A stretch of DNA of 64,000 bases from Megascapheus bottae. Its lineage: Eukaryota > Chordata > Mammalia > Rodentia > Geomyidae. Positions 19,985 through 31,283 of this stretch are shown here, piece by piece. The stretch's first letter is position 1; each line of letters begins with the position of its first letter. The stretch spans positions 6,721,501 to 6,785,500 of the forward strand of contig JANJXV010000037.1 in NCBI GenBank assembly GCA_024803745.1. Reading direction: 5' to 3'. Made by a program: the position numbers and the translations under genes. Under the pieces are notes generated by a model. It was not told the DNA's origin, made no database searches, and saw nothing but the letters and a program-made list of their open reading frames with translations.

Positions 19985-20765
19985 TTCCTTCTTTTATTCC
20001 TTTCCTTTTGTTATTGTAGAGTTATTCAGAGGGGTTACAGTTACATGAATCAGGTAATGAGTAATGAGTACAATTCTTTTTGAACCATGCATCCCCTTCC
20101 ATCATTCCTTCCTACCCTATAAGTTATCCAGTTTGTTTTCTACATAGTGTCTAGTGAGTATCACTGTTGTATTTGTTCATTTTTGTTCCACCTTTTAATC
20201 ACAACAAATCAGAGAAAGACAGGATAAATAGGATTGTATCAAACTGAAGAGCTTCTGCATACCAATGACATAGCTAGAAAGATAAATAGCCCACAGAATG
20301 GGAGAAAATCTTCACAAAATATGAGACAAGGATTGCATGTCTAAAATATGCTTAGAGCTCTCTCCAAATATACTTCCCCCTCAAAATAAACTCTACAAAA
20401 CTCAACAACCCAATCAATAAAATGGGATAAAGTCTTAAAGTGAGACTTTTCAGAGGAAGATAAAAGAATTACCAACGGACACATAAAAAAGTGTTCAACA
20501 TCTCTAAAAACTAATAATGATGCTGACTGGGATATGGCCAACAGAGGACCCTATTACACTGTTTTTACACTTGTTCAACCACCGGAAAGCTGTATGGAGG
20601 TTCTTTAAAAGACTAAACATAGAGCTTCCCTATGCCGCAACAATTATACTCTTGTGCATTTATCCAATAAACCACAAACCAGGCCACACTAAAGCCACCA
20701 ATACAACCATTTTCATTGTAGCTTTGTTTACCATAGCCAAGATATGGAATCAGCCTTTCTTTCTT
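19985..20765 (-). mobile_element. Old L1 with 3'UTR and ORF2 piece in opposite orientation
   Basis: 19,985-20,196 reads on the minus strand as an L1 3'UTR ('aattgtactcattactcattacctgattcatgtaactgtaacccctctg'). From about 20,200 to 20,760 the plus strand is ORF2 ('caacaaatcagagaaag', 'gaagagcttctgcat', 'gaagccaccaataca'-type blocks). The geometry (3' end normal, 5' part flipped) fits a 5' inversion of a minus-strand insertion, with a gap between the halves. Two independent insertions cannot be excluded. Confidence 0.6.
20200..20765 (+). pseudogene. L1 ORF2 C-terminal fragment, decayed
   Basis: Encodes remnants of the ORF2 C-terminal third. A frame at 20,517-20,783 contains 'FFKRLNIELPYAATIILLCIYPINHKPGHTKATNTTIFI', clearly related to the same block in the copies at 5,544-5,894 and 45,451-46,119. 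About 90 bases covering the Cys-rich segment are missing near 20,515. It is more diverged than the other L1s in the window. Confidence 0.82.
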
Positions 20766-20827
20766 TCTTATTGGATAATATGACTAAATCAATGGCAAGC
20801 TAGAATAAAAAATTTAAGTTAATAAAA

Positions 20828-21075
20828 TTAACCAGGCATATTTATTCCTGCCAATAATGTTAGCTACTTTGGAGTTCAGGATCAAGAGGATTGTGGTTTC
20901 AGGCCAATCCAGATAAAAAGAATTCATAAGTGCCCTACTTAACCAGTAGGTAAGTGGGATGTCATATGTTTGTCATCCTAGCTACTCAGGAGAATGAGAT
21001 TAGGAGGACTGAGTTTCTAGGACACTCTGAGCCAAAGTTATTTAGACCTCATTTCAATGTGGCATGGTACATGGT
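20828..21075 (+). repeat. Two worn B1-like SINE pieces
   Basis: 'ccaggcatatttattcctgcc...gttagctactttggag' at 20,833-20,880 and 'catatgtttgtcatcctagctactcaggagaatgagattaggagga' at 20,962-21,010 are two 7SL/B1-type heads in the same orientation. Both are strongly diverged. Confidence 0.5.
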
Positions 21076-21202
21076 ACTAAACATGAAATCCAAGCCACAA
21101 AATCCAAATAGAAGGCTGGTCTGAGAAAAATTAGGAGGATTTGTAGAGGACTAAACTTTCTTCAAGCAAAAACAAGATACTCTCCCGGAAACAGATAAAA
21201 AA

Positions 21203-21275
21203 GGTTTGGAGGTGTAGCACATGAGCACTTACAGAACAAGAACAAAGCCCTAAGGTCAAACTCCAGTAATGGGGG
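21203..21275 (+). repeat. ID-like SINE, single monomer
   Basis: 'ggaggtgtagcacatgagcacttac' and 'aaagccctaaggtcaaactccagtaatg' follow a tRNA-derived ID-like monomer with a worn B box (ggtcaaactcc). Confidence 0.55.
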
Positions 21276-21750
21276 GTGGGGATCAATGAAATTACCTTCT
21301 ATAATTGAAATCTTTGTGATGATTTTTTGTTCCAATTCTTTTCTATGCAAAAGGTTGATAAAGGACATTAAAGGACCAAAATGATAGAGAACTATAGTGT
21401 ATTGCAGATATAGATTTAATAATGAGCTAGTTCATAGATAAAAATAAGTCACTTACCACCATCATCTCTGGATTGCATCTGTTAAAAGGAGAAATCATTT
21501 GTTCCACTGGCTGCACCTGACCAAAAGCTCATTCAAAGAACAAAGGTCTTCCTATTTTACTTGCAAGTCAACTGTATGATGAGTTTTCACCTAAGAAACT
21601 TTCACAACCGAATGTTTTCCTGTGGTTAGATAACTCATTTTTCTTTCAATACAATTGATTTTCATTAACTCAATATAATTGATTATATGGCATGAAATAT
21701 TTTTTTCACCTTAACTTGCAGCTCAAATTGATGTCTCAAATATTAATTAA
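21276..21750. other. Unannotated unique sequence
   Basis: No recognisable feature. Confidence 0.45.
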
Positions 21751-21751
21751 T

Positions 21752-21945
21752 GGCCAGGCTCCAGTGGCTCACTCCTGTAGTCCCAGCTATTTAGGAGGCT
21801 GAAGTCTGAGGATCATGGTTCAAAGCCAGCCGGCACAGAAAAGTCCTCATTAGACTCTTATCTCCAATTAACCACTAGAAAACATGAAATGGTGCTGTGG
21901 CTCAAGTGACAGAGTGCTAGTCTTGAGCATAGAGAGGTTTTGATG
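21752..21945 (+). repeat. B1-Geo composite SINE (first of three)
   Basis: Head 'ggccaggctccagtggctcactcctgtagtcccagctatttaggaggctg', linker 'cttatctccaattaaccactagaaaac', and a right monomer cut short after 'gctagtcttgagca'. Confidence 0.88.
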
Positions 21946-21983
21946 TGGAACGCTTCATTTTTTTCTTTCCAAATGTAGGACTA

Positions 21984-22217
21984 AGCCAGGTGCAGTGGCT
22001 CTCACTTGTAATCCTATCTACTCAGGGGGCTGAGATCTGAGGATCATGATTCAAAGCCAAGAGAGGCTTTGAATTTTCCAGGAGACTCTTATCTCCAATT
22101 AACCACCAGAAAACCAGAATGTCCTGTGGGGTATGGTAGTAGCCTTGAGATGAAGAGCTCAGGGACAATGCCCAGGCCCAAAGTTCAAGTCCCACCACTG
22201 ACAAAAAAAAAAAGAAA
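21984..22217 (+). repeat. B1-Geo composite SINE (second of three)
   Basis: A complete composite: B1-like head, 'ctcttatctccaattaaccaccagaaaacc' linker, right monomer 'agctcagggacaatgcccaggcccaaagttcaagtccc', poly-A. Confidence 0.9.
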
Positions 22218-22235
22218 GGAAAGAAATTATGACTA

Positions 22236-22482
22236 GTTGGGCTCCAATAGCTCCCACTCACAATTGTAGCTACTCAATTGACTAAGATCTAAGAATCACA
22301 GTTTGAAGCCAGCCCAAGCAATAAAGTCTGTATGATTCTTATTTCCAGTTAACCAGAAAAAAAAAAAAACAACTGGAAGTGGAGTTGTGGCTCAGTGGCT
22401 CAGTGGTAATATATTAGCCTTGAGTGAACAAGCTGAGAGTCAGTGCTCAGACCCTGACTACAAAACAAAACAAAACAAAACC
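22236..22482 (+). repeat. B1-Geo composite SINE (third of three)
   Basis: Same layout with an internal A-run at 22,358-22,371 and a small tandem duplication 'gtggctcagtggctcagtgg' at the right-monomer A box. Tail (CAAAA)n. Confidence 0.85.
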
Positions 22483-22499
22483 AAAAGCAAGACTATCAA

Positions 22500-23120
22500 A
22501 GCAAACTTGTTTTAAAGTTTATATTATTTTTAATAATCACAATTTTAATTATCTTTAAGTAGTTGTATAAATGGGATTCAGCTCAATGTTTTTGGCTCCT
22601 TGTATATTTTTGTAACTATGTGTTGAACTCATCTATTTTGTTGTATTGCTGTATTATAGCTGAATTGAGAGTTCATCAATTCTGAATAGAATTCTTTCAT
22701 CAAGTTTATTTGATGTGAATATTTCCTTCCAGTGTGTGACTTATCTCATTTTCTCAACAGTGTTTTTGGGCTAAACTCACTTTTTTTAATCAACAGATTT
22801 ATAATTTACATTACAATGTATTCCTTGTGCTGTATATTTTAAGTGTTTTGACAAATATGTATTAATTATCCATCATTATAGCATTCTACAGAATATTTCT
22901 CACTGCACCCTACCCCCAGATCCATCCATTTATCTGGCTCCTCTTCTAAAATCCTGGAAACCAATGGTCTTTCCAATGCCTCTGTGGTTTTGGCTTTTTT
23001 AGAAGACCATATGTTGGAATTCTGCAATGTATATTCTTTTAACACTCATAATTTTCTTTGGAAATCTATTGTATTAATATGTTAATGTAAACACAACCAT
23101 CCAGCTGTCCCTAAGCATAT
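22500..23120 (-). mobile_element. Ancient L1 3' end (minus)
   Basis: 'ctcactgcaccctacccccagatcc...tggaaaccaatggtctttcc...ctctgtggttttggctttttt' and 'catatgttggaattctgcaatg' follow the order of an old L1M-type 3' end in reverse ('...ccctcccccagcccctggcaaccaccattct...tctatgaatttg...'). The extreme left (22,530-22,600) may be a separate, younger L1 3'UTR scrap. Confidence 0.55.
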
Positions 23121-23259
23121 TATTAATAATACTTATATTTTTAAAAAGCAACACTAGTGTCCGTGCCTCATTGTTCTAAAAATATTGATTCTGTAAATCA
23201 ATGGAGTAGCTTTAAGTTTTTTCTTTCTTTTTATTTAAAATTTAAAAATTGTATTTACA
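23121..23259. other. Unannotated AT-rich sequence
   Basis: No recognisable feature. Confidence 0.4.
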
Positions 23260-23447
23260 GAGCCAGGAGTTTGGTCTAGTGGTAGAATGCTTGCACAAAG
23301 ACCTGGGTTCGATTCCTTGGTACCACATACAAAGACAAAAGCCAAAAACGGTGCTGAGGCTCAAGTGGTAGAGCTCTACCCTTGAGATAAAGAACCCAAG
23401 GACAGTGCTCAGGCCCTGAGTCCAAGCCCAGGACTGGCAAAAAAAAT
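23260..23447 (+). mobile_element. IDL-Geo dimeric SINE
   Basis: The left monomer retains an intact B box (ggttcgattcc, 23,306-23,316) but lacks about ten bases of the usual 'cctagcatgcatg' segment. The right monomer ends 'ccaggactggc' plus A-tail. Flanks 'tgtatttaca' and 'tgtactcaca' may be a worn TSD. Confidence 0.93.
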
Positions 23448-23714
23448 GTACTCACATTTTTTTCTGAACTTCTGAAGGTTATGCAAGGGAATTAATATGC
23501 TTATCGAATGTCTAATGTTTCTTAACTACAGTCACCACTTACAACATTCTTCCTCATACAGTCTGTTTCCTTTCCCTAGCCTAGTCACATTCTCCAATTC
23601 CTGTACATTGAGTATTCTTGCTGTGTTTGTCCCTTCTTCCCTTTTTCATTTCTCCACTTCTTCCTTCTAGTCCTCCCCTTACAATCTCATTTCATTATAT
23701 TGTTAATATTTCAA
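23448..23714. other. Unannotated sequence
   Basis: No gene or repeat recognised; C/T-rich around 23,570-23,690. Confidence 0.45.
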
Positions 23715-23910
23715 TAAGGTTTTCTTTTTATGGTACTAAGTTTGAACTCAGGGCCTTATGCTCTCCCTGGGCTTGCTTGCTAGGCTGACACTACCACTTG
23801 AACCGCACCTTCTGGTAGGCTGTTTGCTGAGATCTCAGATCTTTAGCTATAATCCTCTGGATCTCAGTCTCCTAAGTAACTACTAACTGTGAACCACCAC
23901 TGCCCAGATA
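23715..23910 (-). repeat. B1-Geo composite SINE, older copy (minus)
   Basis: Reverse complement of the composite: 'gtttgaactcagggcc' (right monomer), '...accacttgaaccgcacctt', and the head 'ggatctcagtctcctaagtaactactaactgtgaaccaccactgcccag' at the right edge. Confidence 0.75.
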
Positions 23911-24284
23911 AGTTGTCTTTTTTTCTATAGCACCTGGCATAACTTCAAAAAGCAGAATGATGACACTATTCTGTGATATTGCTGAATCCTGAAACAAGTT
24001 TTACCTATCAATTAATGATGTAAACATCCCATCTCCTCTGATGCAATTTAGGCTATTAAGAAGTTCCAATGGTTAGTTGTAATAAATTCTTTCATTGGAA
24101 GGAGTTTTACAAGTAAGAAAAAAAGGCAAGAATCAGATAGCTAAGACTACATTACAAAATTCTGGATGGATTTAGATATGATAATTAACTCTGTGAAGAG
24201 AACACAATAGATGGAGCAGATGTTAACAGTGAATTGTTCCAAGTTTATAGTTCAGATAATTTTTCATTTTGTTTTCTTCCTGTA

Positions 24285-24350
24285 GTGATGAAAAATCAGA
24301 CCCAGAAACTTATACATGCTAGACAAGCACTCCATTACAGAGTTAAAACC
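24285..24350 (-). repeat. ID-like SINE fragment (minus)
   Basis: 'cagacccagaaacttatacatgctagacaagcactccattac' matches the reverse complement of an ID-like monomer, diverged. Confidence 0.5.
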
Positions 24351-25299
24351 TTTCTTCAGTGAAGAGTTTTCAAAGGTGATAATTTTGTATGTATTCTCAG
24401 CAAGAAATCACTTAATAACTTAAAAACTTCACATATTCATTTTGAAATGGCTATTTCAGTGGCCTAAGTATCTTTTGAGAAACAGCCATTGTTTTGCTTA
24501 TTAAAACCTAACATTGTACATTGAAGAAATAAATCAAATACGTGGCTTAGAATTTATTCTAGAAATCATAGAAATGTCTGCTTTGCCATTTACTGCACTT
24601 GACTAATGGATGTTATTGTTAAAATCCTCTCACTATAAAAATGGGTGTGTCTATCCTTTGAGGGTTGACTGAGTTCAGGTTTTTAATGTACTGCTCATGA
24701 ATCCAGACTGATCAAATAATGGTACTGCTGTCAATCCATATGGAAAACAGAAGGAAATCGTCATTTCTTTCCATCTTTGTGTAAAGGTAAACAAAGAGGA
24801 TATAATATGTCAGAGAAGTTTATCACCCCATCTCTAGACTGCACACCTGACAGGGCTGCTCCTCCCCACTTCAGGGATCCTGTTCTTCACTCTCTCCAGG
24901 AATGAAGAAGACATTGAACTGATTAGACACCACTCAGACTAGCTTGGCCACACCCCCATTCCATGGCCCCTTCCATTAACACTAGCCCTATTTGTGCTTT
25001 ACACAGTCCCACTTCCAAATCTACATGCCATTATCCTGCAATCATGTTTCTAATTAATTTCCTTGTGTATATAATGTGAAAAGTTAAGCAAAGAAGAGAA
25101 TTGAGCTCTAATCTATCTTAGGAGCGATTGGAAAGATGAATAAGGTTAATGGAGCTTGACAGGGGTAGATGATGAGTTGTGACCTTTGGTGCTGACTTTT
25201 TGTTTTTCGGGTAACATCCTGTCTTCTCACTCATGGGCTTAAAAAAGAAAAGTTGGAAAGAACACCATACGCCTGCCAGTCAAAGATTTTAGAGATTTT
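24351..25299. other. Unannotated unique sequence
   Basis: No coding or repeat signature recognised in about 950 bases. Confidence 0.45.
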
Positions 25300-25440
25300 A
25301 TGTATGTGTGTGTATAGATATATGTATATATACACGTGTATATGCACATGTATATGTGTATACATTTATGTGTGTGAATACATTTCCATATATGTATATA
25401 TACATGTATGCATATACACACATATATGTGCACACACATT
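25300..25440. repeat. Alternating purine-pyrimidine tract (TATG/CATA-rich)
   Basis: About 140 bases of almost continuous RY alternation made of TATG, TGTG, TATA, CACG and CATA units, changing from TG-rich to CA-rich. The Met/Tyr/Ile/Cys frames on both strands are translation products of this repeat. Confidence 0.92.
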
Positions 25441-26785
25441 TTTTCTTAAATCAGAAGAGGCATGTTAGACTAATTCTATATACCAAAGGAACAATCCAAG
25501 TCAATGATTAGAGTAACTGCTCTTTCATGTCTGTGCTGTGGTTTATTTGGTCTTTGGTGACTCAGATACTCTGTATACTAGTCTAGTTCTTTACAAAGTA
25601 AATGACTTCATACAAAAGCCATCTATGGCAAAAAAACCCCTAAGAACAAACATTTCCTTATCAGACTAAAATCATTCTGTTAAAGTGTACTGATAAAAAA
25701 TTCATATTGAAAATCATTCCTTAATCAGTATAAGGTATGTGACTTACACATTTTTTGTAGTCAAAAGTCAGATGAAGTAGACGAAGCCCACAGGTTTGGA
25801 AAATTTCCTGAAGATTATAGAGTCTGTTAATAGAAGACAGCACTGGACAAGTTCACTTGACAAGTTCAGAGTGCTTTTAAAAATGATATTTATTTAATGT
25901 TTATTTAAGCAAAAGAGCACAGGAACCCAGGAAGTGTTTGGTGTCCCCATGAAAGTATGGGCAAGTATTTAAGTAGGGCCAGGGGGACTGTCTCTGTCAG
26001 AACAGCCCTGCTCTTGCTCTCAATTGTGCTAGGAAGAGCTTCCATGGCAGTGCTGATGACAGGATGACTGGTTTGAATGGTTTATGTACATGACACAGAT
26101 AACATCCTGGAAATGTGGACAAGAAACTATAGCATTTTGTTTCCCTGCATTGTCTGGTCTGGTTTGCATTAGCAATATTACTGGAATTAACTCTAAAGGC
26201 ACAAGGCAATGGAAAACATATGGTTTACCCCCACGTTGTTCTACATGCATTCCCTGAGGGTTTCCTTTTATTATAAGGATTAAGAGGTAGGATGTCGAAT
26301 TTCTATACATGTAATTATCAATCAATGCCTTTAACTTCTTTTGCTATCTGCTGAAGTACAAAATAATTAGAAAGAATGGCTCTTACCATGTTACCAGCCC
26401 ACTCCACCTTCCCGATTCCACCACCCTCCTGTACTCACCCACTATACCTATCCTGGCTACACCACACATGTCCATGTGTATAAAGCTACATGTCAGTCTT
26501 GCAAGACAGATCAGCAGACAATACGTCCACTGCCTCCAATCTTCAGAGGATCAGATTTTATTACCGTGGTAATAATGGCTTATTTTTTTTAAGGGATGGG
26601 CATTCAACAGTCTTGGAAGTATAGTTCCATTGTTTAATTAACTTCTACATTTAAACTAGGCCTCTTCTGCATCTGTGGGTTTAGAGATATTCCAAGAGGA
26701 GGCTCAAGTTGACCAATGAACTGTTAGGAATGCATTTTGAGTGCTGTCTGTGGCAGAAGGCCCCTTGTCTGTTCAAAAAAATAAG
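25441..26785. other. Unannotated unique sequence, 1.3 kb
   Basis: No exon or repeat recognised. Overlapping minus-strand frames of 70 and 98 residues (25,997-26,325) show no family motif. Confidence 0.4.
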
Positions 26786-26890
26786 TACCAGAAGTGGCAC
26801 TGTGGCTCCAAGGGTAGAGCGATAGCCTTGAGCTAAAGAGCTCAGGGACAGCACCCAAGCCCAGAGTTCAAACCCCACGACCTACCAAAA
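26786..26890 (+). repeat. Geo-type right monomer, standalone
   Basis: 'accagaagtggcactgtggctccaagggtagagcgatagccttgagctaaagagctcagggacagc' to 'gagttcaaaccccacgacc'. No left monomer is adjacent. Confidence 0.88.
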
Positions 26891-28169
26891 ATCAATACCA
26901 TATACATGCAGGCAAAGAATTCACATAAGAGAGTCTTAATCCAAATAAGACATGGTGGCTTCCTGCTTTCTCCATACTTCCCATTGAATAGAGCGGCCAG
27001 AAAAGCATGAGTCTGAAATTTGCTATTTTGGGGACAGTTTGCAAATTCTCTTTAAGAGAACAGAGAAGCAGAAAGTCACTGATCCATGCGGAGAAGCCTT
27101 TAAGCAGGTGCTTCAAAAAGACTTCGCTAATCTCTGCAGATCAGTTCTCTGTGGAAAATCCTTTGGAGATGGTGAACAGCTGTGATGGATGGGGCTTGAC
27201 TTGAGAGCTGGGGACTGGATGAACAAAGCCAAAGCTGGTGACAGGACACCCAAAGAGGCTGGATTAATGAGTCAGGGACAAATCAGTTACGGTCAAAGAA
27301 GAAAATTTCCAACTGGTGGCCTGAAATTCCTGCCTAATATCCAAGGGTTTGTTTTATTTTGAAGCTACTTGTAAGCTTTTCTTTTAAGTGTCTGATTTCA
27401 CATAAAAATACCAATTATTGGCCTTAAAAGTTGCAAGATCAGGTAAAACTCCTTTTGCTTTTATGTGTTATCAGTCTGGGTGAGCTGGGCAGTACAGCCC
27501 TCTGCAGGTGGCTTATCGTGGGGCTAGCTCTTTCCAATGTCTATCATGCTGTAGACTCTTACCTTCCCTGGGCCTGTGTCACCCTCTCACCTCTTAAAAA
27601 CTCCTGTCGTGGGTTATTTTCAGCACTAAATCTATGGGCTGAAGTAAAGCGATTTTGCAGTCACAATTAAAGTTCTTAGCCAGATAAATGGAGACTCGGA
27701 GGTTGCCAGGGAGCCTGACATCATCGCATGAGCTTGGGAAGTGCTTGTCATGTGCTTTCTGTGCTGAGGACAGACAGCCACAAGTGGAGAAGGAATGCAG
27801 ATGGCCTCTCAGAGCAGAGTTCAGACTCTGGCTAGTAGCCAGAAGGAATACAGGGGCTTCAGTCCTAAAACTACAAAGAACTACAGTCTGCCAGCAATCC
27901 AAATGATACTGGAACTGGATTCCTCTCCAGAGCCCTCAGATAAGGGCCCAGCCAGACTGTCCCTTGTTTCGGCCCTGTGACAGACTGCCTTGCACAGGGC
28001 CCAGACAATCCCAAACAGGAATGAAAGCCAACAGAACTGGAAGATAGTGAATGAGTATTGTTCTACACCACTAAATGGATCATAATGTGTGCTCTTGCAG
28101 TAGACACTGAATACGCAGGTCTGAGGGAATCCAACAATATGGGTTTGTACCTAAGAGCAGCCGCTTAAT
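26891..28169. other. Unannotated unique sequence, 1.3 kb
   Basis: No repeat recognised. It is somewhat richer in G+C than its surroundings (27,150-28,000). Overlapping frames of 65-102 residues on both strands at 27,431-27,980 show no domain and no conserved splice layout that I can defend. This is the part of the window where I would look first for a missed non-coding exon. Confidence 0.4.
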
Positions 28170-28340
28170 GTGTGTATAATTTGAGGAAATCTTCTGGAAC
28201 TTCTTTCCTCATCAATAAAATGCTTAAATACGTGACTCACCCCATAAAGCTGTAGAGAGGATCAACAGGGATAACCCGTTGCTGAACACTTAGCTTAGCA
28301 CATGGTTACATGCTCCATAAATAAATTAGCTCCCAATAAG
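28170..28340 (+). repeat. MIR SINE
   Basis: 'gaacttctttcctcatcaataaaatg', 'gtagagaggatcaacaggg' and 'gctgaacacttagcttagcacatgg...gctccataaataaattagctcc' follow the MIR core and 3' end closely. Confidence 0.8.
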
Positions 28341-28404
28341 TACTTTAATTCTCTATCTTCCATAAAAGCAGAATATAAGCATATATGCACACATATACAC
28401 AGAT

Positions 28405-28406
<2 letters not shown>

Positions 28407-28444
<38 letters not shown>
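28407..28444. repeat. (CA)n microsatellite
   Basis: About 19 CA units preceded by an imperfect CATA/CACA stretch from 28,378. Confidence 0.95.
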
Positions 28445-28446
<2 letters not shown>

Positions 28447-29982
28447 CATACACATACATCTTTTAAGGAGAGAAAAAAATGTGAATAGCTTACATATTGC
28501 CATAGAGCCCTAACCCTCTGAGTGAATTACTCTGCCCCTGTGGGCCTGGGTTGTAATCTGTCCTCAGTATCTTAAGGCCCTGTAGTGATAGCTTGTTATA
28601 GTAGGCAAAAGCATCTATACTGTTAGAAAGATTCTCACTCTCAGTCCTGTAAGTAGCCAATGCACCGTGGGAATAACTATCCACTTCTGCGGATCTTTTC
28701 TCCTTCAACTGCAACAAACACAGTCTCTCTAATGTCCCATGAGCCAATTCATTTCCCTCTTCTGGAAAGCTCTAAGCAATAGGAAAGGAGCTTCCTGACA
28801 ACAAATGGGCAGCTTTATGGCTTTACCATCAAAATGGGTCCAAGGACAAGTCCAAGGCACATTTTTGATAGTTGCCATATTAAATAATCAGAAACTGGAT
28901 GGTTAAAAAAACAAAACAAATCCCTTATAAAATGTTGACAGAGTTGGTTCCTTATAGGGACTATAAAGATCTAGGCCTTTCTCTGGCTTGTAGATGACAT
29001 CATTATATTCATTTGGCATCTCCCAGAGTATCATACTATCCACCTCTTATTGATGTCAGTATCTAGATTTCCCTTTTGTGGGGACATTGATCTTCTCATT
29101 GGATTGAGGCTCATCCTGTTGATCTCAGGTCAGTTTACCAGGTCCATCTGCAATGACTGTTTTCAAATGAGGATGTAGTTTGAGGTATTGGGAGATAGGT
29201 CATCAACATATGGAACACAATTCAGTTGCAAAATTAGTCTTGACCCAGGCTTTTAAAAAATCTTAATTCTCTTTATCAACAGATGCCCCAATTTCCAGCA
29301 CAGAAAGGACAAGAAAAATAGAGAGTAATTCAAGAAGAAGGTAACACTTCACTCTTTTAAGAGGCCACAATACATTTTGCAAACAGCATATCAGATTCTC
29401 AGTTGTTGTCTGGTGAACAAAGATGACTTAAAGTAGGAACTGGATAGGCAAAATGAGCAAATGCACTAGAGGCAAACAGAGCTACCTTAAAGATGCTTCT
29501 GGCAAGACCTAGAGAAAGTTCATCCTTTATTAGTAGAATCGGGATTCAGGGAGTTAAACAGTGGGTACAAGATATGTCTGTTATAGGCTAGAAATTTCCC
29601 AGCTTAGAAGAAAGAATATGTCAGGTTCTAATCTAGATAAATTTGGAACTAGAACTGCTACTAGAATTAATTTATTAACAGGGATTAAAAAAGTAAATCA
29701 TATAATTTATGAATAATCATGTGCTAATAATCATTAGTGCTATAAATAAATACACGTGCTTATTTTACTTTGAAGAAAACCTGAGGTCACGTTCTCCCTT
29801 TTTGTGTTTGTATTGTTTGGAAGCTTCTCTATAGCCAGTTTCTCCCTATAAAAGATTGAATGACCAAATATCAAATGTCTTTTGACTGGGTTTTGGTATC
29901 CATCACAAGAACAAATTGTATCTCCTTATCTGTTTAAATTAAAGTCATCTTTCAGATTTGTTTTTTTTCAATTTTAATAAGG
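28445..29982. other. Unannotated unique sequence, 1.5 kb
   Basis: Nothing recognisable. An 85-residue minus-strand frame (28,490-28,747) has no motif. Confidence 0.4.
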
Positions 29983-30102
29983 GTTTTGTTTTGTTTTGTT
30001 TAGATAGGGTCTTGCTATGAAAGTTCAGACTGGCTTCAAACTCACAGCACTCATGCCTCAGCCTCACAAATCAAGAATATCCCTCCACTCCGGCCTCTCT
30101 TT
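29983..30102 (-). repeat. B1/Alu-like SINE (minus)
   Basis: A (GTTTT)n lead-in is followed by 'agatagggtcttgctatgaaagttcagactggcttcaaactcacagcactcatgcctcagcctcacaaatcaagaatatccctccactccggcctc'. This is a clear reverse-complement B1-type element, somewhat shortened at the 'gctgggattacagg' segment. Confidence 0.85.
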
Positions 30103-31228
30103 CAGTGCTTTTGAGTCAATTTGTGAATTATTTTTTTCTCATGAGTTTACTTTATACTATGCACTATGTCAGTCTGATGCCAACCTAAAGTTTCTTAAAC
30201 ACAAAAGTTGAAAATACAATTTTTCTGTTACTACAACTGCAAAGTCAAGACCCAAAGTTCAAAGAATATTACATCGTTGCCTTTTGGCGTCTCTCAGTCA
30301 GTGGGCTTATGCATGGTTTGCTTCTCAAGATTTTCCTTTAGGGTGACTAAACAATTATCAGTAGCTTTGTGCTCAGTGTATATTGTAACTTTGAATTCAT
30401 AACAAAAAATAAACTTCTCCTTTATGATTTCGGTACTTAAATTCTTTTACAAGTTCAGAATCACATGTCCTATCCTATACTGTTACCAGGGATTGAAATT
30501 TCCTGACTGACTAGGCCTGAAACATAGGCCAGAAGCAGGAGAAATCTGTCTAGTTCTTGAGCCTAAAAAATGGCCAATGATAAGCATTGATTCCCAAAAT
30601 GAGGAGGGCCTTCAGAGATTGTAATATATGATTGTAATATATAAGATTGCTTTTGATGTCTGTGTACACACACACACACACAGACCCACAACATACACAC
30701 ATGTACAGGCACATGCTAAGGGTTTTACTGTCTGTGTAAGTGTGTAGCCACTTCAACATGGTTCCCATGGCTTTTTGCTATATGCTATGAACTATAACTT
30801 AGCAAAGTACAGGTTTAGAATTTTAATCCTTGGACTTTTGACTTTTTGAACCTTATTAAGAAGTGAGTGTGTCAACAAATGGACCTAAGAGAATTGTAAT
30901 GTACACGGGTCTTTGGAGCACAAAAGTATGGGCATAGAGGAACTATCAGAAGGTTATCTACAAGGTCTCTAGAAGACCCTGGGTATAGCATGAGAAACAG
31001 TACCAGTAGAGGGGATAACAATTTCCTCATAACTCTTAGGTGTCTGGTACAATATGATTGGGCTTTAAACGGTTGCCTCCAAACTTCTCTCCTATTCCAA
31101 CTGAAGTTGTCTCCAATTATTTGACCATATTATGATCATATCAGCAATCAAACTCCTGAAGTTACAAAGTTTTATCCCACAATCTTTAGCAGAAGCAGCA
31201 AAGACTGAGTTTGAATAGATAATTGCTT

Positions 31229-31231
<3 letters not shown>
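30103..31231. other. Unannotated sequence with minor repeats
   Basis: Contains a short (CA)n at 30,665-30,682 and a 13-bp tandem pair 'gattgtaatatat' at about 30,617-30,643. No coding feature recognised. Confidence 0.45.

Positions 31232-31279
<48 letters not shown>
31232..31279. repeat. (CA)n microsatellite
   Basis: About 24 uninterrupted CA units. Confidence 0.97.

Positions 31280-31283
<4 letters not shown>

Noticed and set aside
25239..25511. Cys/Tyr/Ile/Met-rich frames on both strands
   Set aside because: Products of the alternating TATG/CATA tract.
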